Notes: generated by a model from the letters alone, not told the origin. 37,620 bases of DNA from Nitrosovibrio sp. Nv4 (GCA_943330455.2 CALQHT020000021.1:1-37620); one strand, 5' to 3'. Shown: positions 17,687 to 28,347, counted from the stretch's first letter. Program-made: numbers and translations.

Positions 17687-18728
17687 CAGTCCCGATCGCG
17701 GTTATTATTCCGGCATCCGTGTTGGTGAAATTATTCGACGTGACCGTCAGTCGCGATGCACCGATATCAAGTGCGTTGATCGATATCTTGCCGCTGTTAA
17801 GAAAGCTGGCGACGGAAATCGTGGTATCAATGGGGGCGTGGGATTTTCCACCGAAGGTCTGCCTCAGGTCGATCGATCCCTGATTGATTATGGTGCTGCC
17901 GCTGCCGGTTCCCCGCAGATCGAGACGTGTCACGACGGTCACGTCGTTTATCCCCACGACGATGAGGGCCGGCCCGAAGGTCAATGTCCCATCTGCTTCG
18001 ATCACAGCCCCGACACCGGTGTTTTCTACATCGACCCGAGCATTGTCGAATGTCTGATCGCCACGGAACAACAGCCCCGACGACGAGCCCATGGCCAGCG
18101 TGCCGGGGTTCAATCCGTCCGCCGTTTTGATGGCAAACCCATTGATGACCGTGTAGTGTGTAAACAGACGCAACGGGCCGAGCCAGGTTACGCCGTCCCA
18201 GGCGGCCTGGTTGCTTTCCTGGCGGGGAAACGCTCCGGTTACGAAGCCGCCAACCACGGTCCCCTCGGCCGAGATATCAAGTCCGAAACCATTCCCGAGC
18301 GTCAGCGTGGCTCCGGCGTTGTCAAGCGTGCCCTTCAATCGGAGAACGCTTTGAGCCGACGACGAAATTCGCAGTATGCTGGCGGTATCGTAAGTGCCGG
18401 TAGCGACCACCGTGCCGTCCGACGCCATGACGATCTTGCCCTGATTGATCAGGTTGTTCAACGTCGCCGTCGCGCCGGTCGAGACCGAGAGTGTCCCGGA
18501 GGAGATCACCGTGTTCCCGGTGACGGACAACGGTCCGGTCTCGGTCAGGATCAGGTTCGGCTGGTTCATCGTCAACCCGGCGACCGTGGCGGTCCCGACA
18601 ACCGAGAAGGCGTTGCCGCTGCCATCGAACAGCACGGTGTCGGCCGAACCCGGTGTTTGCGCGGGCGACCAGTTGCCTGCCGTGCTCCAGGACCCTGGGT
18701 TGACGGCGATCCAGGTCAACGTTGCCAT
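17646..18728 (-). pseudogene. Beta-repeat surface protein, N-terminal part of the frameshifted Hint gene
   Basis: The 360-residue reading begins at an ATG with GGAG about 10 nt upstream and a well-formed promoter. It encodes Gly/Thr/Asn/Ser-rich repeats (TWIAVNPGSWSTAGNWSPA, LILTETGPLSVTGNTVISSG, ATLNNLINQGKIVM), as in beta-helical adhesin or autotransporter-type passengers. There is no Sec signal peptide. Type I secretion is a possible route, but no exporter gene is nearby. It stops at HGLHQ just after LTITGG, 41 bp inside the frame of the Hint part. Removing one G from the six-G run at 17664-17669 joins them as TITGGTAFTNDG in about 690 residues. Sequencing error, slippage-based switching and true decay are all open. 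Confidence 0.75.
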
Positions 18729-19091
18729 CGCATGCGCTCCAATCCAGTGGTTCGTCCGTGGTTTTCAGTCATTGTCATTGGCATTGTCATCGTTGTCGCG
18801 AAGCCGGACCAAATTTTGGCAAAACGACCCGGCATCTTGTTTTATTTTATAGAATTTCTCTTTGTGACATGCAAACAGAATCGCCCGACGCAGCCATCAC
18901 TCTTGCGCGACATACCTTTCACCTGGCGAGGATCGGTTTGCCTTCACCAGCGCCGACAACGCAAACGGTTGCAGTAGCAGGCCCATCCGGCATTTGTCCG
19001 GACCGTGGCCGCCGTCGAGCGTTAGCCAGCCATGCCGAAAAGTGGGATCAAGCCGAGGGATAGGGTTGTCCGCAATGCCTCGGATTGCCCC
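18729..19091. other. AT-rich leader upstream of the Hint gene
   Basis: This 363-bp gap lies between the Hint gene start and the end of birA. Its AT-rich core at about 18800-18880 contains the promoter described separately, and its birA side shows no gene. The transcript from that promoter would have a leader of roughly 110 nt before the Hint gene ATG. Confidence 0.5.
18846..18874 (-). promoter_or_regulatory. Predicted sigma-70-type promoter of the Hint gene
   Basis: Read on the minus strand, TTGCAT (18869-18874) is separated by exactly 17 bp from TATAAA (18846-18851). This is the clearest housekeeping-type promoter in the window and points at the Hint surface protein gene starting at 18728. 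Its presence suggests that the split gene is still transcribed. Confidence 0.6.
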
Positions 19092-19805
19092 CTATCCCGC
19101 CGCGGCGACATCCCCCGCGACAATGCGCCGCTGCCCCTCCGGCGTGTCCAGCAGCAGCGCACCATCCATGCCCATGCCGGCAAACGCCCCCTCGACCGTG
19201 CGCCCTTGCACGCCCACCCGCAATTTCGCGCCAATCGGATAGCTGCGCGCCAGCCAGATATCGCGTATCGGCGCAAATCCGTCTTCCAGCCAGGTCGTCA
19301 GATGCTGCTCCAACGCCACCAGCAGCAGATCCCGCGCGCCATCGACAGAGGCAATCCCTCCGCTGGCAGCGATCGTTGCCGTCTTATAACCGGCGGTCGA
19401 TGGCGCGAGCAGCACATTCAGGCCGATCCCGACCACGATGACGTCGTCGACTTGTTCCAACAAGATCCCCGAAATCTTGCCGCCACCGACCAGCACGTCA
19501 TTCGGCCATTTCACGACGATCTCGGCCTGCTTCGGCAGCAACTGCATCACCGCGTCGGCCACCGCGACCGCGGCGACGAAACTCAGTTCCGCGCAACGCG
19601 CCGGAGGCACGTCCAATCGCAACAAAACCGACATGTAAAGATTGCCGGGCGGACTGAACCAGGTGCGAGCCAGGCGCCCGCGGCCGGATTTCTGCTCATC
19701 GGCATGCACCACCGTGCCATGCGCCGCGCCCTCGGCCGCCAGACGGCGTATCTCGTCATTGGTGGAACCGATCGTGTCGTAGTGCAGGACATGAAACATC
19801 GTCAT
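19092..19805 (-). CDS. birA: Biotin--[acetyl-CoA-carboxylase] ligase
   Basis: This 237-residue cytoplasmic enzyme activates biotin with ATP and attaches it to the lysine of biotin carrier domains. The biotin/ATP loop reads GRGRLARTWFSPPGNLY, and the central KWPNDVLVGGGKISGILLE and VVGIGLNV motifs are intact. A short C-terminal SH3-like domain follows (GAKLRVGVQGRTVEGAF). The N-terminal DNA-binding domain of the E. coli bifunctional protein is absent, so it cannot act as the classical biotin-operon repressor. Its ATG directly follows the TGA of the carboxylase gene with no gap, which points to coupled production of enzyme and substrate. Confidence 0.94.
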   Translation of the reverse strand: MTMFHVLHYDTIGSTNDEIRRLAAEGAAHGTVVHADEQKSGRGRLARTWFSPPGNLYMSVLLRLDVPPARCAELSFVAAVAVADAVMQLLPKQAEIVVKWPNDVLVGGGKISGILLEQVDDVIVVGIGLNVLLAPSTAGYKTATIAASGGIASVDGARDLLLVALEQHLTTWLEDGFAPIRDIWLARSYPIGAKLRVGVQGRTVEGAFAGMGMDGALLLDTPEGQRRIVAGDVAAAG

Positions 19806-22800
19806 TCACCATGTATCCACGAAGGGGCGGCGCTTGCCGTCGGAGGCAGGTCGGGCCGCCACCATTTTCAGGCCGCGGGTGAGCCAGCGCCGCGTGTCGG
19901 CGGGATCGATGACATCATCGATCTCCAGCACCGATGCTACCGCGATTGCCTTGCCTTTGGCATAGAGTTCATCGACGCGGCGGCGGAATTCGGCATCGCG
20001 GGCGTCGAAATCCTCGATTGCCGCGAGTTCGTTACGATAGGCCAGCCGCACCGCGCCTTCCAGGCCCATGCCGCCGAATTCGCCGGACGGCCAGGACACG
20101 GTGAACATCGGCGCGGCATAAGACCCGCCAGCCATCGCCTGCGCGCCCAGGCCGTAGCCCTTGCGAGGCACGATGACGAACAGCGGCACCGACAGATTGG
20201 CGCCGTTGACGAACATGCGACAGACGCGGCGGACCAGGGATGGTTTCTCGGCCTCCGGGCCCACCATGAAGCCTGGTGTGTCGCACAGCGAGATCATCGG
20301 CAGGCCATGCGCGTCACATAACTGCATGAAGCGCGCGGCCTTGTCGGCGGCCTCGGCGTCGATCGCACCACCCAGATGTTTGGGGTTGTTGGCGATCAGG
20401 CCGAAGGGAATGCCCTCGATCCGGACCAAGGCCGTGATCATGCCGGCACCAAATCCGGCGCGCAGTTCCAGCACCGAATCCGTATCGGCGAGTGAATGGA
20501 TCAATGTCCTGATATCGTAGACACGCAGCCGGTTCTCCGGCACCACGCGGCGCAGCAGGCGCTGGTCGGGGCAGGTCCATTCGGTCAACGGCCCCTGGAA
20601 GTAACCCAGGTATTTCTTGGCGGTGGCGACCGCTTCGGCTTCATCGCGCACCAGGATGTCGATCACGCCGTTGGGCACCTGGACACCGATGGGGCCGACT
20701 TCCTCAGGTTTGAAGACACCGAGCCCTCCGCCCTCGATCATTGCTGGGCCGCCCATGCCGATGGTGGCACTTTTATCGGCGATGATAACGTCGCAACAGC
20801 CGAGCAGGGCGGCGTTACCGGCGAAGCAACGACCGTGGACGATACCGACCAGGGGGATCAGGCCGGACAAGCGGGCAAAGGTGTGAAACGTGGTGATGTT
20901 CAGGCCCGAGGCATGCAGCAGCGCCTTGTCGGTATCGCCCGGCCGCCCGCCGCCGCCTTCCGCGAACAGCACCAACGGCCGGCGCAATTCCTGCGCCAGC
21001 ATATACATGCGGTCCTGTTTGCGGTGGTTCATCGTTCCTTGCGTGCCGGCCAGCACCGCATAGTCATAGGCCACGACGATGGTGGAGGCTTTCTCCTCCC
21101 CGAACGTCGCGGCGTTCACCGTCCCCAGGCCGGCGACCAGACCGTCGGCCGGCGTGGTCTTCATCAGTTCGTCCATCGACCGGCGGCTGCGTTGCGCGGC
21201 GAGGGTCAGGGCACCGTATTCGATGAAACTGCCGGGATCGACCAGGTCGTCCACATTCTCCCGCACCGTGCGCCCGTTCTGGCGACGCCGGCGGGCGGTG
21301 GCCTCCGGGCGCGCGGGATCGAGCGTGATCGCGTGGCGGGCGTTGGATTCGGCCAGATCGGGGCGGATCGCATCCAGGTCCACGGCGGTTTCTTCCACCT
21401 CGGACGCCGCCTCGACATCGCGCGGCTCGACGAACAGGATCGGATCGCCGGGGAACAGCACATCGGCCGGCTTGGCCGACAGCAGGCGCACGATCCCGCC
21501 GAAGGGTGCTGCGATCACGTGGTGCATTTTCATCGCTTCCAGCACGGCGATCTGCTGGCCGCGCCGGATCAGGGCCCCCTCCGCGACGTCCAACGACACC
21601 ACCGAGGCCTGCATAGGCGATGGCACGGCTTCGGTGCCATCGGGTCCGGCGACGGAATTGGCCGCGGCACGCGCATCCGCCGGTGAATCCGATGAAGCAA
21701 AGTAACGAGCCGGGTCCGGCACCGAAGCGATCAACTCCGCCGCATGCGTATCCAGGAACCCCGTCGTCACCCGGTTCGCCACCACGTCGGGATGGCGCAA
21801 CAGCGCGGCCAGAAACGGCAGATTGGTGGTCACGCCCTCCACCCGGAACTCCGCCACCGCAAGCCGAGCGCGGGCGATGGCATCGGCATAGTCCGGGGAC
21901 GGCGAGTGCACGATCAACTTTGCCAGCAACGAATCGAACCCGGCGCTGGTGCGATAGCCGGCATAGCCGAACCCATCGACCCGGATTCCCGGCCCCGATG
22001 GCACCTCATAGGTTTTCAGCACGCCCCCGGTCGGCATCGACCCGCCGTCCGCGGTCATGGTCTCCATGTTGACCCGCATTTGGATGGCATGGCCCCTGGG
22101 CGGGGGTATTTCAGCCTGCGTCAGGCCGAGTTCGGCCAGGGTCGCACCGCTGGCGATCCACAATTGCGCTTTGACCAAGTCCAGACCGGTAACCGCTTCG
22201 GTGACGGTGTGCTCGACCTGCAAGCGCGGATTGGCCTCGATGAAGACGAACCCATCCGCGCCCAGCAGGAATTCGAACGTGCACAGGCCCCGATAGGCGA
22301 CCAGTTCGGCCATTCGGACGGCGGCGGCGGTGATCGCGGCGCGGATATCGGGGGTCAGGGACGGGGATGGGGCGATCTCGAAGATTTTCTGATGGCGGCG
22401 CTGGATGCTGCACTCGCGCTCTCCGGCGTGGCTGATTGCGCCGGTGCCGTCGCCGATGATCTGCACTTCGATATGGCGCGCGTCGCGGACCAGGGCCTCC
22501 ACATAGACGGCGTCGGCGCCGAAGGAGGCCAGCGCCTCCGTCCGGCAGCGTTCATAGGCGGCTTCCAATTCCGCCGGCGTGCTGGCCACCCGCATGCCGC
22601 GCCCGCCGCCGCCGGAGACCGCTTTGACCATGACCGGGCCGTGGTCCCGCAGCACCGCCAAGGCCTGGTCCAGAGTCACCGGACCGTCGCTGCCCGCGGC
22701 CACGGGGACGTTGCAGCGCATCGCCAGATCGCGAGCGGCGGTCTTGTCGCCGAACAGCTCCAACGTGTCGGGGGACGGACCGACAAAGCCCAAACCAGCC

Positions 22801-23102
22801 TCGGCACAGGCACGGGCGAACGCCGCGTTCTCACTGAGGAAGCCGTAGCCCGGATGCACCGCGTCGCACCCGGTTTCCCGGGCCGCGGCGACAATGCCAG
22901 CGATATCCAGATAGGCGGGCGCGCCCTTGCCGCTCAGGACATGCATATGATCCATGCGCCGGACATGCAGCGACGTGGCGTCGTCCTCCGAGCAAACGCC
23001 AACGGTGCGGATGCCGAGTTCGGTCGCCGCTCGCGCGATCCTGATCGCGATTTCCCCGCGATTGGCGATCAGCAGCGTGCCAATGCTCATCGGATCGTGC
23101 AC
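19806..23102 (-). CDS. Single-chain biotin-dependent acyl-CoA carboxylase
   Basis: This 1098-residue multidomain enzyme carries all parts of an acyl-CoA carboxylase in one chain. Biotin carboxylase comes first (ANRGEIAIRIARA at the start, ATP-grasp loop GGGGRGMR near residue 165, FIEANPRLQVEHTVTE). A biotin carrier domain holds VLEAMKMHHV with Lys525 as the biotinylation site. The carboxyltransferase spans about residues 600-1098, with the glycine-rich EGGGGRPGD, NPKHLGGAID and CDTPGFMVGPEAE motifs. The order matches single-chain long-chain acyl-CoA carboxylases (LCC) known in mycobacteria and some alphaproteobacteria. The acyl-CoA substrate is not provable from sequence. ATG 23102 and ATG 23090 are both possible starts. 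birA follows directly. Confidence 0.9.
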   Translation of the reverse strand: MHDPMSIGTLLIANRGEIAIRIARAATELGIRTVGVCSEDDATSLHVRRMDHMHVLSGKGAPAYLDIAGIVAAARETGCDAVHPGYGFLSENAAFARACAEAGLGFVGPSPDTLELFGDKTAARDLAMRCNVPVAAGSDGPVTLDQALAVLRDHGPVMVKAVSGGGGRGMRVASTPAELEAAYERCRTEALASFGADAVYVEALVRDARHIEVQIIGDGTGAISHAGERECSIQRRHQKIFEIAPSPSLTPDIRAAITAAAVRMAELVAYRGLCTFEFLLGADGFVFIEANPRLQVEHTVTEAVTGLDLVKAQLWIASGATLAELGLTQAEIPPPRGHAIQMRVNMETMTADGGSMPTGGVLKTYEVPSGPGIRVDGFGYAGYRTSAGFDSLLAKLIVHSPSPDYADAIARARLAVAEFRVEGVTTNLPFLAALLRHPDVVANRVTTGFLDTHAAELIASVPDPARYFASSDSPADARAAANSVAGPDGTEAVPSPMQASVVSLDVAEGALIRRGQQIAVLEAMKMHHVIAAPFGGIVRLLSAKPADVLFPGDPILFVEPRDVEAASEVEETAVDLDAIRPDLAESNARHAITLDPARPEATARRRRQNGRTVRENVDDLVDPGSFIEYGALTLAAQRSRRSMDELMKTTPADGLVAGLGTVNAATFGEEKASTIVVAYDYAVLAGTQGTMNHRKQDRMYMLAQELRRPLVLFAEGGGGRPGDTDKALLHASGLNITTFHTFARLSGLIPLVGIVHGRCFAGNAALLGCCDVIIADKSATIGMGGPAMIEGGGLGVFKPEEVGPIGVQVPNGVIDILVRDEAEAVATAKKYLGYFQGPLTEWTCPDQRLLRRVVPENRLRVYDIRTLIHSLADTDSVLELRAGFGAGMITALVRIEGIPFGLIANNPKHLGGAIDAEAADKAARFMQLCDAHGLPMISLCDTPGFMVGPEAEKPSLVRRVCRMFVNGANLSVPLFVIVPRKGYGLGAQAMAGGSYAAPMFTVSWPSGEFGGMGLEGAVRLAYRNELAAIEDFDARDAEFRRRVDELYAKGKAIAVASVLEIDDVIDPADTRRWLTRGLKMVAARPASDGKRRPFVDTW

Positions 23103-23300
23103 CCTGGCGCGGGCCAGCCAGCCACATGCGCTCTCATACGCGGCCTGCCTTCTGGCCGGCCGTCCGGTTCATTGTCTCAGGCATTGCTTCCCCCACTTCG
23201 GTCCACCGTAGCCGAATGACCTTTGTCACGCCACATTCCGGGCCTGATGCGGACGCGGTTGCATGATCAGATGCCGACATTAGAACCAGGGAGATGTTTC

Positions 23301-23819
23301 GTGCGCAGGCTGTTCCTGCTTGCGGGCCTGGCCTGGGCCGCACCGGTCCGGGCTCAGCCCCAGATACCGCCCGCGCTGACCGAGTATGGCGCCGGGCTGC
23401 TCGCCAATCTGATCGAGACCGCGCGAGGGCGAGCCATCGCGGATGGCGTGCGGCCGCTCCCGACCACGGTCTATCGGCAGCTTCTGGGCTTTTTCCCGGC
23501 GGCTCTGTTGCAGCAGGCGCGGTTCGCGACCGGCCCTTCCGCGAACCGCATCAGCCTGCCGTCGCTGGCCTTCACCTATGGCGACGCCGCAGCCATGACC
23601 TTGCGCGAGGTCGTGCTGTTCCGCGACGAAAAATCCGCGCAAACGGACCTGAAACTGTGGGCACATGAACTGACCCATGTGCTGCAATACCAGCGTTGGG
23701 GCCTCGACGGGTTCGCGTCCCGCTACGTCACCGATCGGGCCGGCGTGGAAAAGGAGGCGGTGGACAATGCCGAACGCTTCAGCAAATGGCTGGGTTCGCG
23801 CCAACCGACCGGGCGCTGA
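23301..23819 (+). CDS. Secreted DUF4157-type protein with HExxH motif
   Basis: This 172-residue protein starts at GTG 23301, with AGGGAG 7 nt upstream. Residues 1-18 form a signal peptide (MRRLFLLAGLAWAAPVRA|Q). The core contains LWAHELTHVLQYQRWG, where His122-Glu123...His126 is the zinc-binding HExxH of metallopeptidase-like DUF4157 domains. It is followed by GLDGFASRYVTDRAGVEKEAVDNAERF, whose glutamates could supply a third ligand. A periplasmic or extracellular location is inferred; whether it is an active protease is unknown, as DUF4157 domains are often linked to toxin or effector contexts. An ATG-led extension to 23223 lacks a signal-peptide-like start. A large palindromic element begins 5 bp after its stop. 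Confidence 0.8.
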   Translation: MRRLFLLAGLAWAAPVRAQPQIPPALTEYGAGLLANLIETARGRAIADGVRPLPTTVYRQLLGFFPAALLQQARFATGPSANRISLPSLAFTYGDAAAMTLREVVLFRDEKSAQTDLKLWAHELTHVLQYQRWGLDGFASRYVTDRAGVEKEAVDNAERFSKWLGSRQPTGR

Positions 23820-23824
23820 CATGG

Positions 23825-24169
23825 GCGGCACGCAACGATGACTGCCTCATTTGGAGGGGCAATTGGGGGAGGAAGGAAAGCTTTGGGGCTCCGCCCCAAA
23901 CCCCGCGAGGGGCGTTGCCCCCTCGACCCCCACCAAGGCTGTGCCTTGGATGCCATTTATTGGGTCAGGAGCGAAAGGGGGCCGACCATGGCGTTTCAAC
24001 GTCCGTGTTGGCCCCCTTTCGCTCCTGACCCAACTGATCGCGGTCCAGGGGCCGTAGCCCCTGGTGGGATCGAAGGGCAAAGCCCTCGCGGGGTTTGGGG
24101 CAGAGCCCCAAGGCTTTCTCCCCGCCCCCGACGACCCCGCCAAATGCGGCAGTTATTGTTGCGAGCCGC
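23825..24169. repeat. 345-bp nested palindromic element (MITE-like or REP cluster)
   Basis: The whole stretch folds back on itself. The ends GCGGCACGCAAC (from 23825) and GTTGCGAGCCGC (to 24169) pair, and outer arms around 23863-23912 and 24080-24128 match closely. A perfect 24-bp inverted repeat, 23960-23983 against 24010-24033, flanks a 26-nt centre. Each arm also contains its own small hairpins, for example TTGGGGCTCCGCCCCAA, CCAAGGCTGTGCCTTGG and CCAGGGGCCGTAGCCCCTGG. Open frames through it on both strands are a by-product of the symmetry. No transposase and no clear target-site duplication are visible. Confidence 0.8.
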
Positions 24170-24243
24170 TATAGCGCTGGGCGCGCGGCGCGAAATTTGA
24201 CACAATGGCGTCGCTGCAATCACTCAACCCCATGGGGCCCGCC

Positions 24244-24480
24244 ATGCCAGCTCCGATCGACGCGCTGATCCTGCAATTTCTGCAATGGGTTGACAGTCAA
24301 ACCCCAACCCAGGCCGAGGTTCTGGACGCCTGGCAAAGCTCCTGCCCTCGCCTGTCGGTCTGGGAGGATGCGATGATCGACGGCCTCGTTGCCTTCGACG
24401 GCACCCGCGCCCGCCATGTCGTGCTGACCGACAAGGGGCGGGCGCGTCTGCGGCCAGTGCTCAGTCGAACAGGGAGCTGA
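24244..24480 (+). CDS. Conserved small hypothetical protein
   Basis: This 78-residue soluble protein has the core [11 protein letters not shown], then [20 protein letters not shown], then DGLVAF...[13 protein letters not shown] recall similar short proteins with a [10 protein letters not shown] motif in Rhizobiales and Rhodospirillales, annotated only as hypothetical; the end resembles a winged-helix (TDKGR). The start is uncertain: ATG 24205 and ATG 24232 are in frame, but none has a clear ribosome-binding site, and 24244 gives the form I consider most typical. Its last 20 bp overlap the 3' end of the convergent prs gene. Confidence 0.6.
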   Translation: MPAPIDALILQFLQWVDSQTPTQAEVLDAWQSSCPRLSVWEDAMIDGLVAFDGTRARHVVLTDKGRARLRPVLSRTGS

Positions 24481-25393
24481 CGGAGCTTTCATCGGAAATC
24501 CGCTGCATGGCTTCGGCCATCAGCGGCGCGATGGTCAACTGACGGATATTCGGCGCCCGCTTCACTTCCTCGGTCGCCATGATCGAGTCGGTGATGGTCA
24601 TCGTCTCAATGGGCGACGATGCGATCCGCGCGACAGCCGCTCCGGACAGCACGCCATGCGTGACATAGGCGCTGGCCGACCGCGCACCGCGCTTGATCAG
24701 CGCATCAGCCGCATTGCAGTGGGTGCCGCCCGAGTCCACCAGGTCGTCGATCAGGATGCAGTCGCGGCCTTCCACGTCGCCGATGACGTTCATCACCTCG
24801 GAATGGCCGGCCCGCTGGCGGCGTTTGTCGATGATCGCCAGGTCGCAGTTCAATCGGGTCGCGATCTGGCGCGCACGGACCACGCCGCCGACATCGGGAG
24901 ACACGATCATCAGATCGCGCCCAGCGTAATGTTCCTGGATGTCGCGGCTGAACAACGGCGCGGCATAGAGGTTGTCCACCGGAATATCGAAGAAGCCTTG
25001 GATCTGGGCGGCGTGCAAATCCATCGTCAGGACCCGGTGTGCGCCCGCCTCGGTGATCAGGTTGGCGACCAGTTTGGCGCTGATGGGCGTGCGCGGCGCC
25101 GATTTACGATCCTGACGCGCATAACCGAAATAGGGAATCACGGCGGTGATCCGGCGCGCCGAGGAACGACGCAGCGCGTCCAGGGTGATCAGCAGTTCCA
25201 TCAGGTTGTCGTTGGCCGGAAACGACGTGGACTGGATCACGAACACGTCTTCGCCGCGAACGTTTTCCAGGATTTCGACGAACACCTCCATATCCGCGAA
25301 GCGCCGGATGGACGCCTTGGTCAGAGGAATTTTCAGCGTCGCGGCGACATCCTCAGCGAGCTGGCGGTTGCTGTTGCAGGCGACAATCTTCAT
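24461..25393 (-). CDS. prs: Ribose-phosphate pyrophosphokinase
   Basis: This 310-residue cytoplasmic enzyme makes 5-phosphoribosyl diphosphate from ribose 5-phosphate and ATP, feeding purine, pyrimidine, NAD, histidine and tryptophan synthesis. Recognisable motifs are the N-terminal [12 protein letters not shown], the flexible-loop [11 protein letters not shown] (about residue 96), the ribose-5-phosphate region [17 protein letters not shown] and the PRPP loop [13 protein letters not shown]. The length is normal for class I enzymes. The ATG at 25393 begins the standard [10 protein letters not shown]-terminus, with only a weak ribosome-binding site. It overlaps the convergent small gene by 20 bp and is followed upstream, after 136 bp, by a lipoprotein gene in the same direction. 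Confidence 0.96.
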   Translation of the reverse strand: MKIVACNSNRQLAEDVAATLKIPLTKASIRRFADMEVFVEILENVRGEDVFVIQSTSFPANDNLMELLITLDALRRSSARRITAVIPYFGYARQDRKSAPRTPISAKLVANLITEAGAHRVLTMDLHAAQIQGFFDIPVDNLYAAPLFSRDIQEHYAGRDLMIVSPDVGGVVRARQIATRLNCDLAIIDKRRQRAGHSEVMNVIGDVEGRDCILIDDLVDSGGTHCNAADALIKRGARSASAYVTHGVLSGAAVARIASSPIETMTITDSIMATEEVKRAPNIRQLTIAPLMAEAMQRISDESSVSSLFD

Positions 25394-25529
25394 TCAGCAA
25401 AACCGCATTGTTGGTCGTCGAACCGGTCGCTCGCGCCGGAAAACCCCGGCTCTGTAGCAATGCAGGCCCCCCCTGTCCATGGTCCGGACAGAAGGCGGCC
25501 GCATGGCGGGGAACCGGCTCTGTTGGCGA

Positions 25530-25745
25530 TCAATGCGCTGTCAGCGCGCCGCCGAGCCCGCCGACCGCGCCGCCGATCAGCGCACCCTTCGCCGGTTTCC
25601 CGCCCGTGATCGCCGATACGCCCGCCCCGGCACCGGCGCCGATCGCCGCCCCGGTCACACCGCGGGTCAGCGGATCCGATCCGCAGGCGGAAACCGCAAA
25701 CGCCAGCATCATCGCTGCCATGCCCATCACGATGGAACGTGTCAT
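25530..25745 (-). CDS. Glycine-zipper lipoprotein (OsmB-like)
   Basis: This 71-residue lipoprotein starts at ATG 25745, with GGGAG 9 nt upstream. It has a lipoprotein signal ending in LAFAVSAC, with Cys21 as the predicted lipidation site. The rest is a small glycine-zipper (GVTGAAIGAGAGAGVSAITG and GALIGGAVGGLGGAL), as in the OsmB/17-kDa-antigen type of outer-membrane lipoproteins. A role in envelope integrity is an inference from the family; no partner gene is adjacent. An in-frame extension to 25760 adds five residues without support. Confidence 0.8.
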   Translation of the reverse strand: MTRSIVMGMAAMMLAFAVSACGSDPLTRGVTGAAIGAGAGAGVSAITGGKPAKGALIGGAVGGLGGALTAH

Positions 25746-25760
25746 CTTCGAGACTCCCAA

Positions 25761-27212
<1,452 letters not shown>

Positions 27213-27243
27213 CGGCACCAAGCTGCGTGTTTGCATCCGTCAT

Positions 27244-27305
27244 CGGGTGCGAACCAAAGCTGTGCAATCGAGTGCACGCCTCATCGTCATTGCCGAGTTT
27301 GACCC
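27244..27305 (-). repeat. Interspersed 62-bp repeat, copy 2
   Basis: Read on the minus strand, this stretch matches 110-171 with scattered substitutions only. It lies in the mreB-mreC gap and abuts a REP-like hairpin whose outer arm is part of this repeat. Confidence 0.7.
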
Positions 27306-27362
27306 GGCAAGCCGCGTTTTATCGGCAGGGGGTGGGTTGCCGGATCAAGTCCGGCAATGACG
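27285..27362. repeat. REP-like inverted repeat in the mreB-mreC gap
   Basis: CGTCATTGCCG (27285-27295) pairs with CGGCAATGACG (27352-27362), and within it TTGCCGGA (27337-27344) pairs with TCCGGCAA (27350-27357) around TCAAG. Together with the 62-bp repeat it fills most of the 271-bp gap. It could stabilise the mreB 3' end or limit read-through into mreC; neither is shown. Confidence 0.65.
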
Positions 27363-27483
27363 GTAAGGCGAGTCTTTCGGCCCATGGTTAGAGTCGTCGG
27401 ATGTTTGTCCGCACAGTGTTGAATCGCACCCTCCGTCATCGGAAAGCGTGCCTTCGCGGCCGCTTCCTGCTAGTTGATCGCTG

Positions 27484-28347
27484 ATGCTTCGCCTTTCCGT
27501 CCAGGCTCGCCAGGCACTGGCAAAACTGACTTTGCCGGTGCTGATCGTCGCATCGTTCGGCCTGATGCTCATTGGCAAGGCCGATGCGTTGCTGGTCGAT
27601 CGTGCTCGCGTCGCGCTGGCCGACGCGCTGGCGCCGATCTTCGCCATTCTGGACGAACCGCTGGGCCAGATCCGGGAGGCGATTCACGAGGCCGGCGGGC
27701 TGTGGACGATCCGCGAGGAAAACACGCGCCTGCGTGACGAAAATGAGCGATTGCGCCGTTGGCAATCGATCGCGCTGGCGTTGGATACGGAAAATCAGCG
27801 GCTGAAGGCAACCTTACGCTGGGTCCCGGATGAAGCCCCGGCGTTTGTCACGGCGCGCGTGGTGGCCGATGCCGGCGGCCTTTATGCCCGCGCCGTGCTG
27901 CTGTCGGCTGGGCCGGGACACACCATCCGCAAGGGCGCCATCGCGCTGGATGAACGCGGCCTGGTCGGGCGGGTCACCGAACTCGGCGCCCGCACCGCGC
28001 GGGTCTTGCTGATCACCGATCTGAACAGCCGCATCCCGGTGATCATGGAGACCTCCCGCGCCCGCGCCATCCTGGTGGGCACCAACGGGCCTCGCCCCCG
28101 CTTGCTGTATTGGGCCGAGGGTACCGTGCCGCAGCAGGGGGAACGGATCGTCACCAGCGCCGAGGCCAATGCGTTGCCGGCGAACCTGCCGATCGGGACC
28201 GTCCGCTACAGCAGCAGCGGCGTGCCGGAGGTCGAGCCGGAGGCCATGTTGCAGCGGTTGGAAATCGTCCGTGTGTTCGATTACGGCCTCGGCGGACTGC
28301 CCGCACCGGAACCACCGCAGCAGCGCGCAACCCCGGGCCGGCATTGA
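27484..28347 (+). CDS. mreC: Rod shape-determining protein MreC
   Basis: This 287-residue elongasome scaffold has a single N-terminal membrane anchor (about residues 15-33, LTLPVLIVASFGLMLIGKA), then a coiled coil (IREENTRLRDENERLRRWQSI, about residues 75-105). A periplasmic beta-barrel domain follows with the family motif GPGHTIRKGAIALDERGLVGRV. The C-terminal tail is proline-rich. It links MreB and MreD to PBP2 and activates wall synthesis. The stop overlaps the mreD start by one base (TGATG), indicating coupling. Confidence 0.95.
   Translation: MLRLSVQARQALAKLTLPVLIVASFGLMLIGKADALLVDRARVALADALAPIFAILDEPLGQIREAIHEAGGLWTIREENTRLRDENERLRRWQSIALALDTENQRLKATLRWVPDEAPAFVTARVVADAGGLYARAVLLSAGPGHTIRKGAIALDERGLVGRVTELGARTARVLLITDLNSRIPVIMETSRARAILVGTNGPRPRLLYWAEGTVPQQGERIVTSAEANALPANLPIGTVRYSSSGVPEVEPEAMLQRLEIVRVFDYGLGGLPAPEPPQQRATPGRH

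Noticed and set aside
23838-24200. Open frames of 98-120 codons on both strands
   Set aside because: They arise from the symmetric palindromic element and read similar proline-rich peptides in both directions without ribosome-binding sites.
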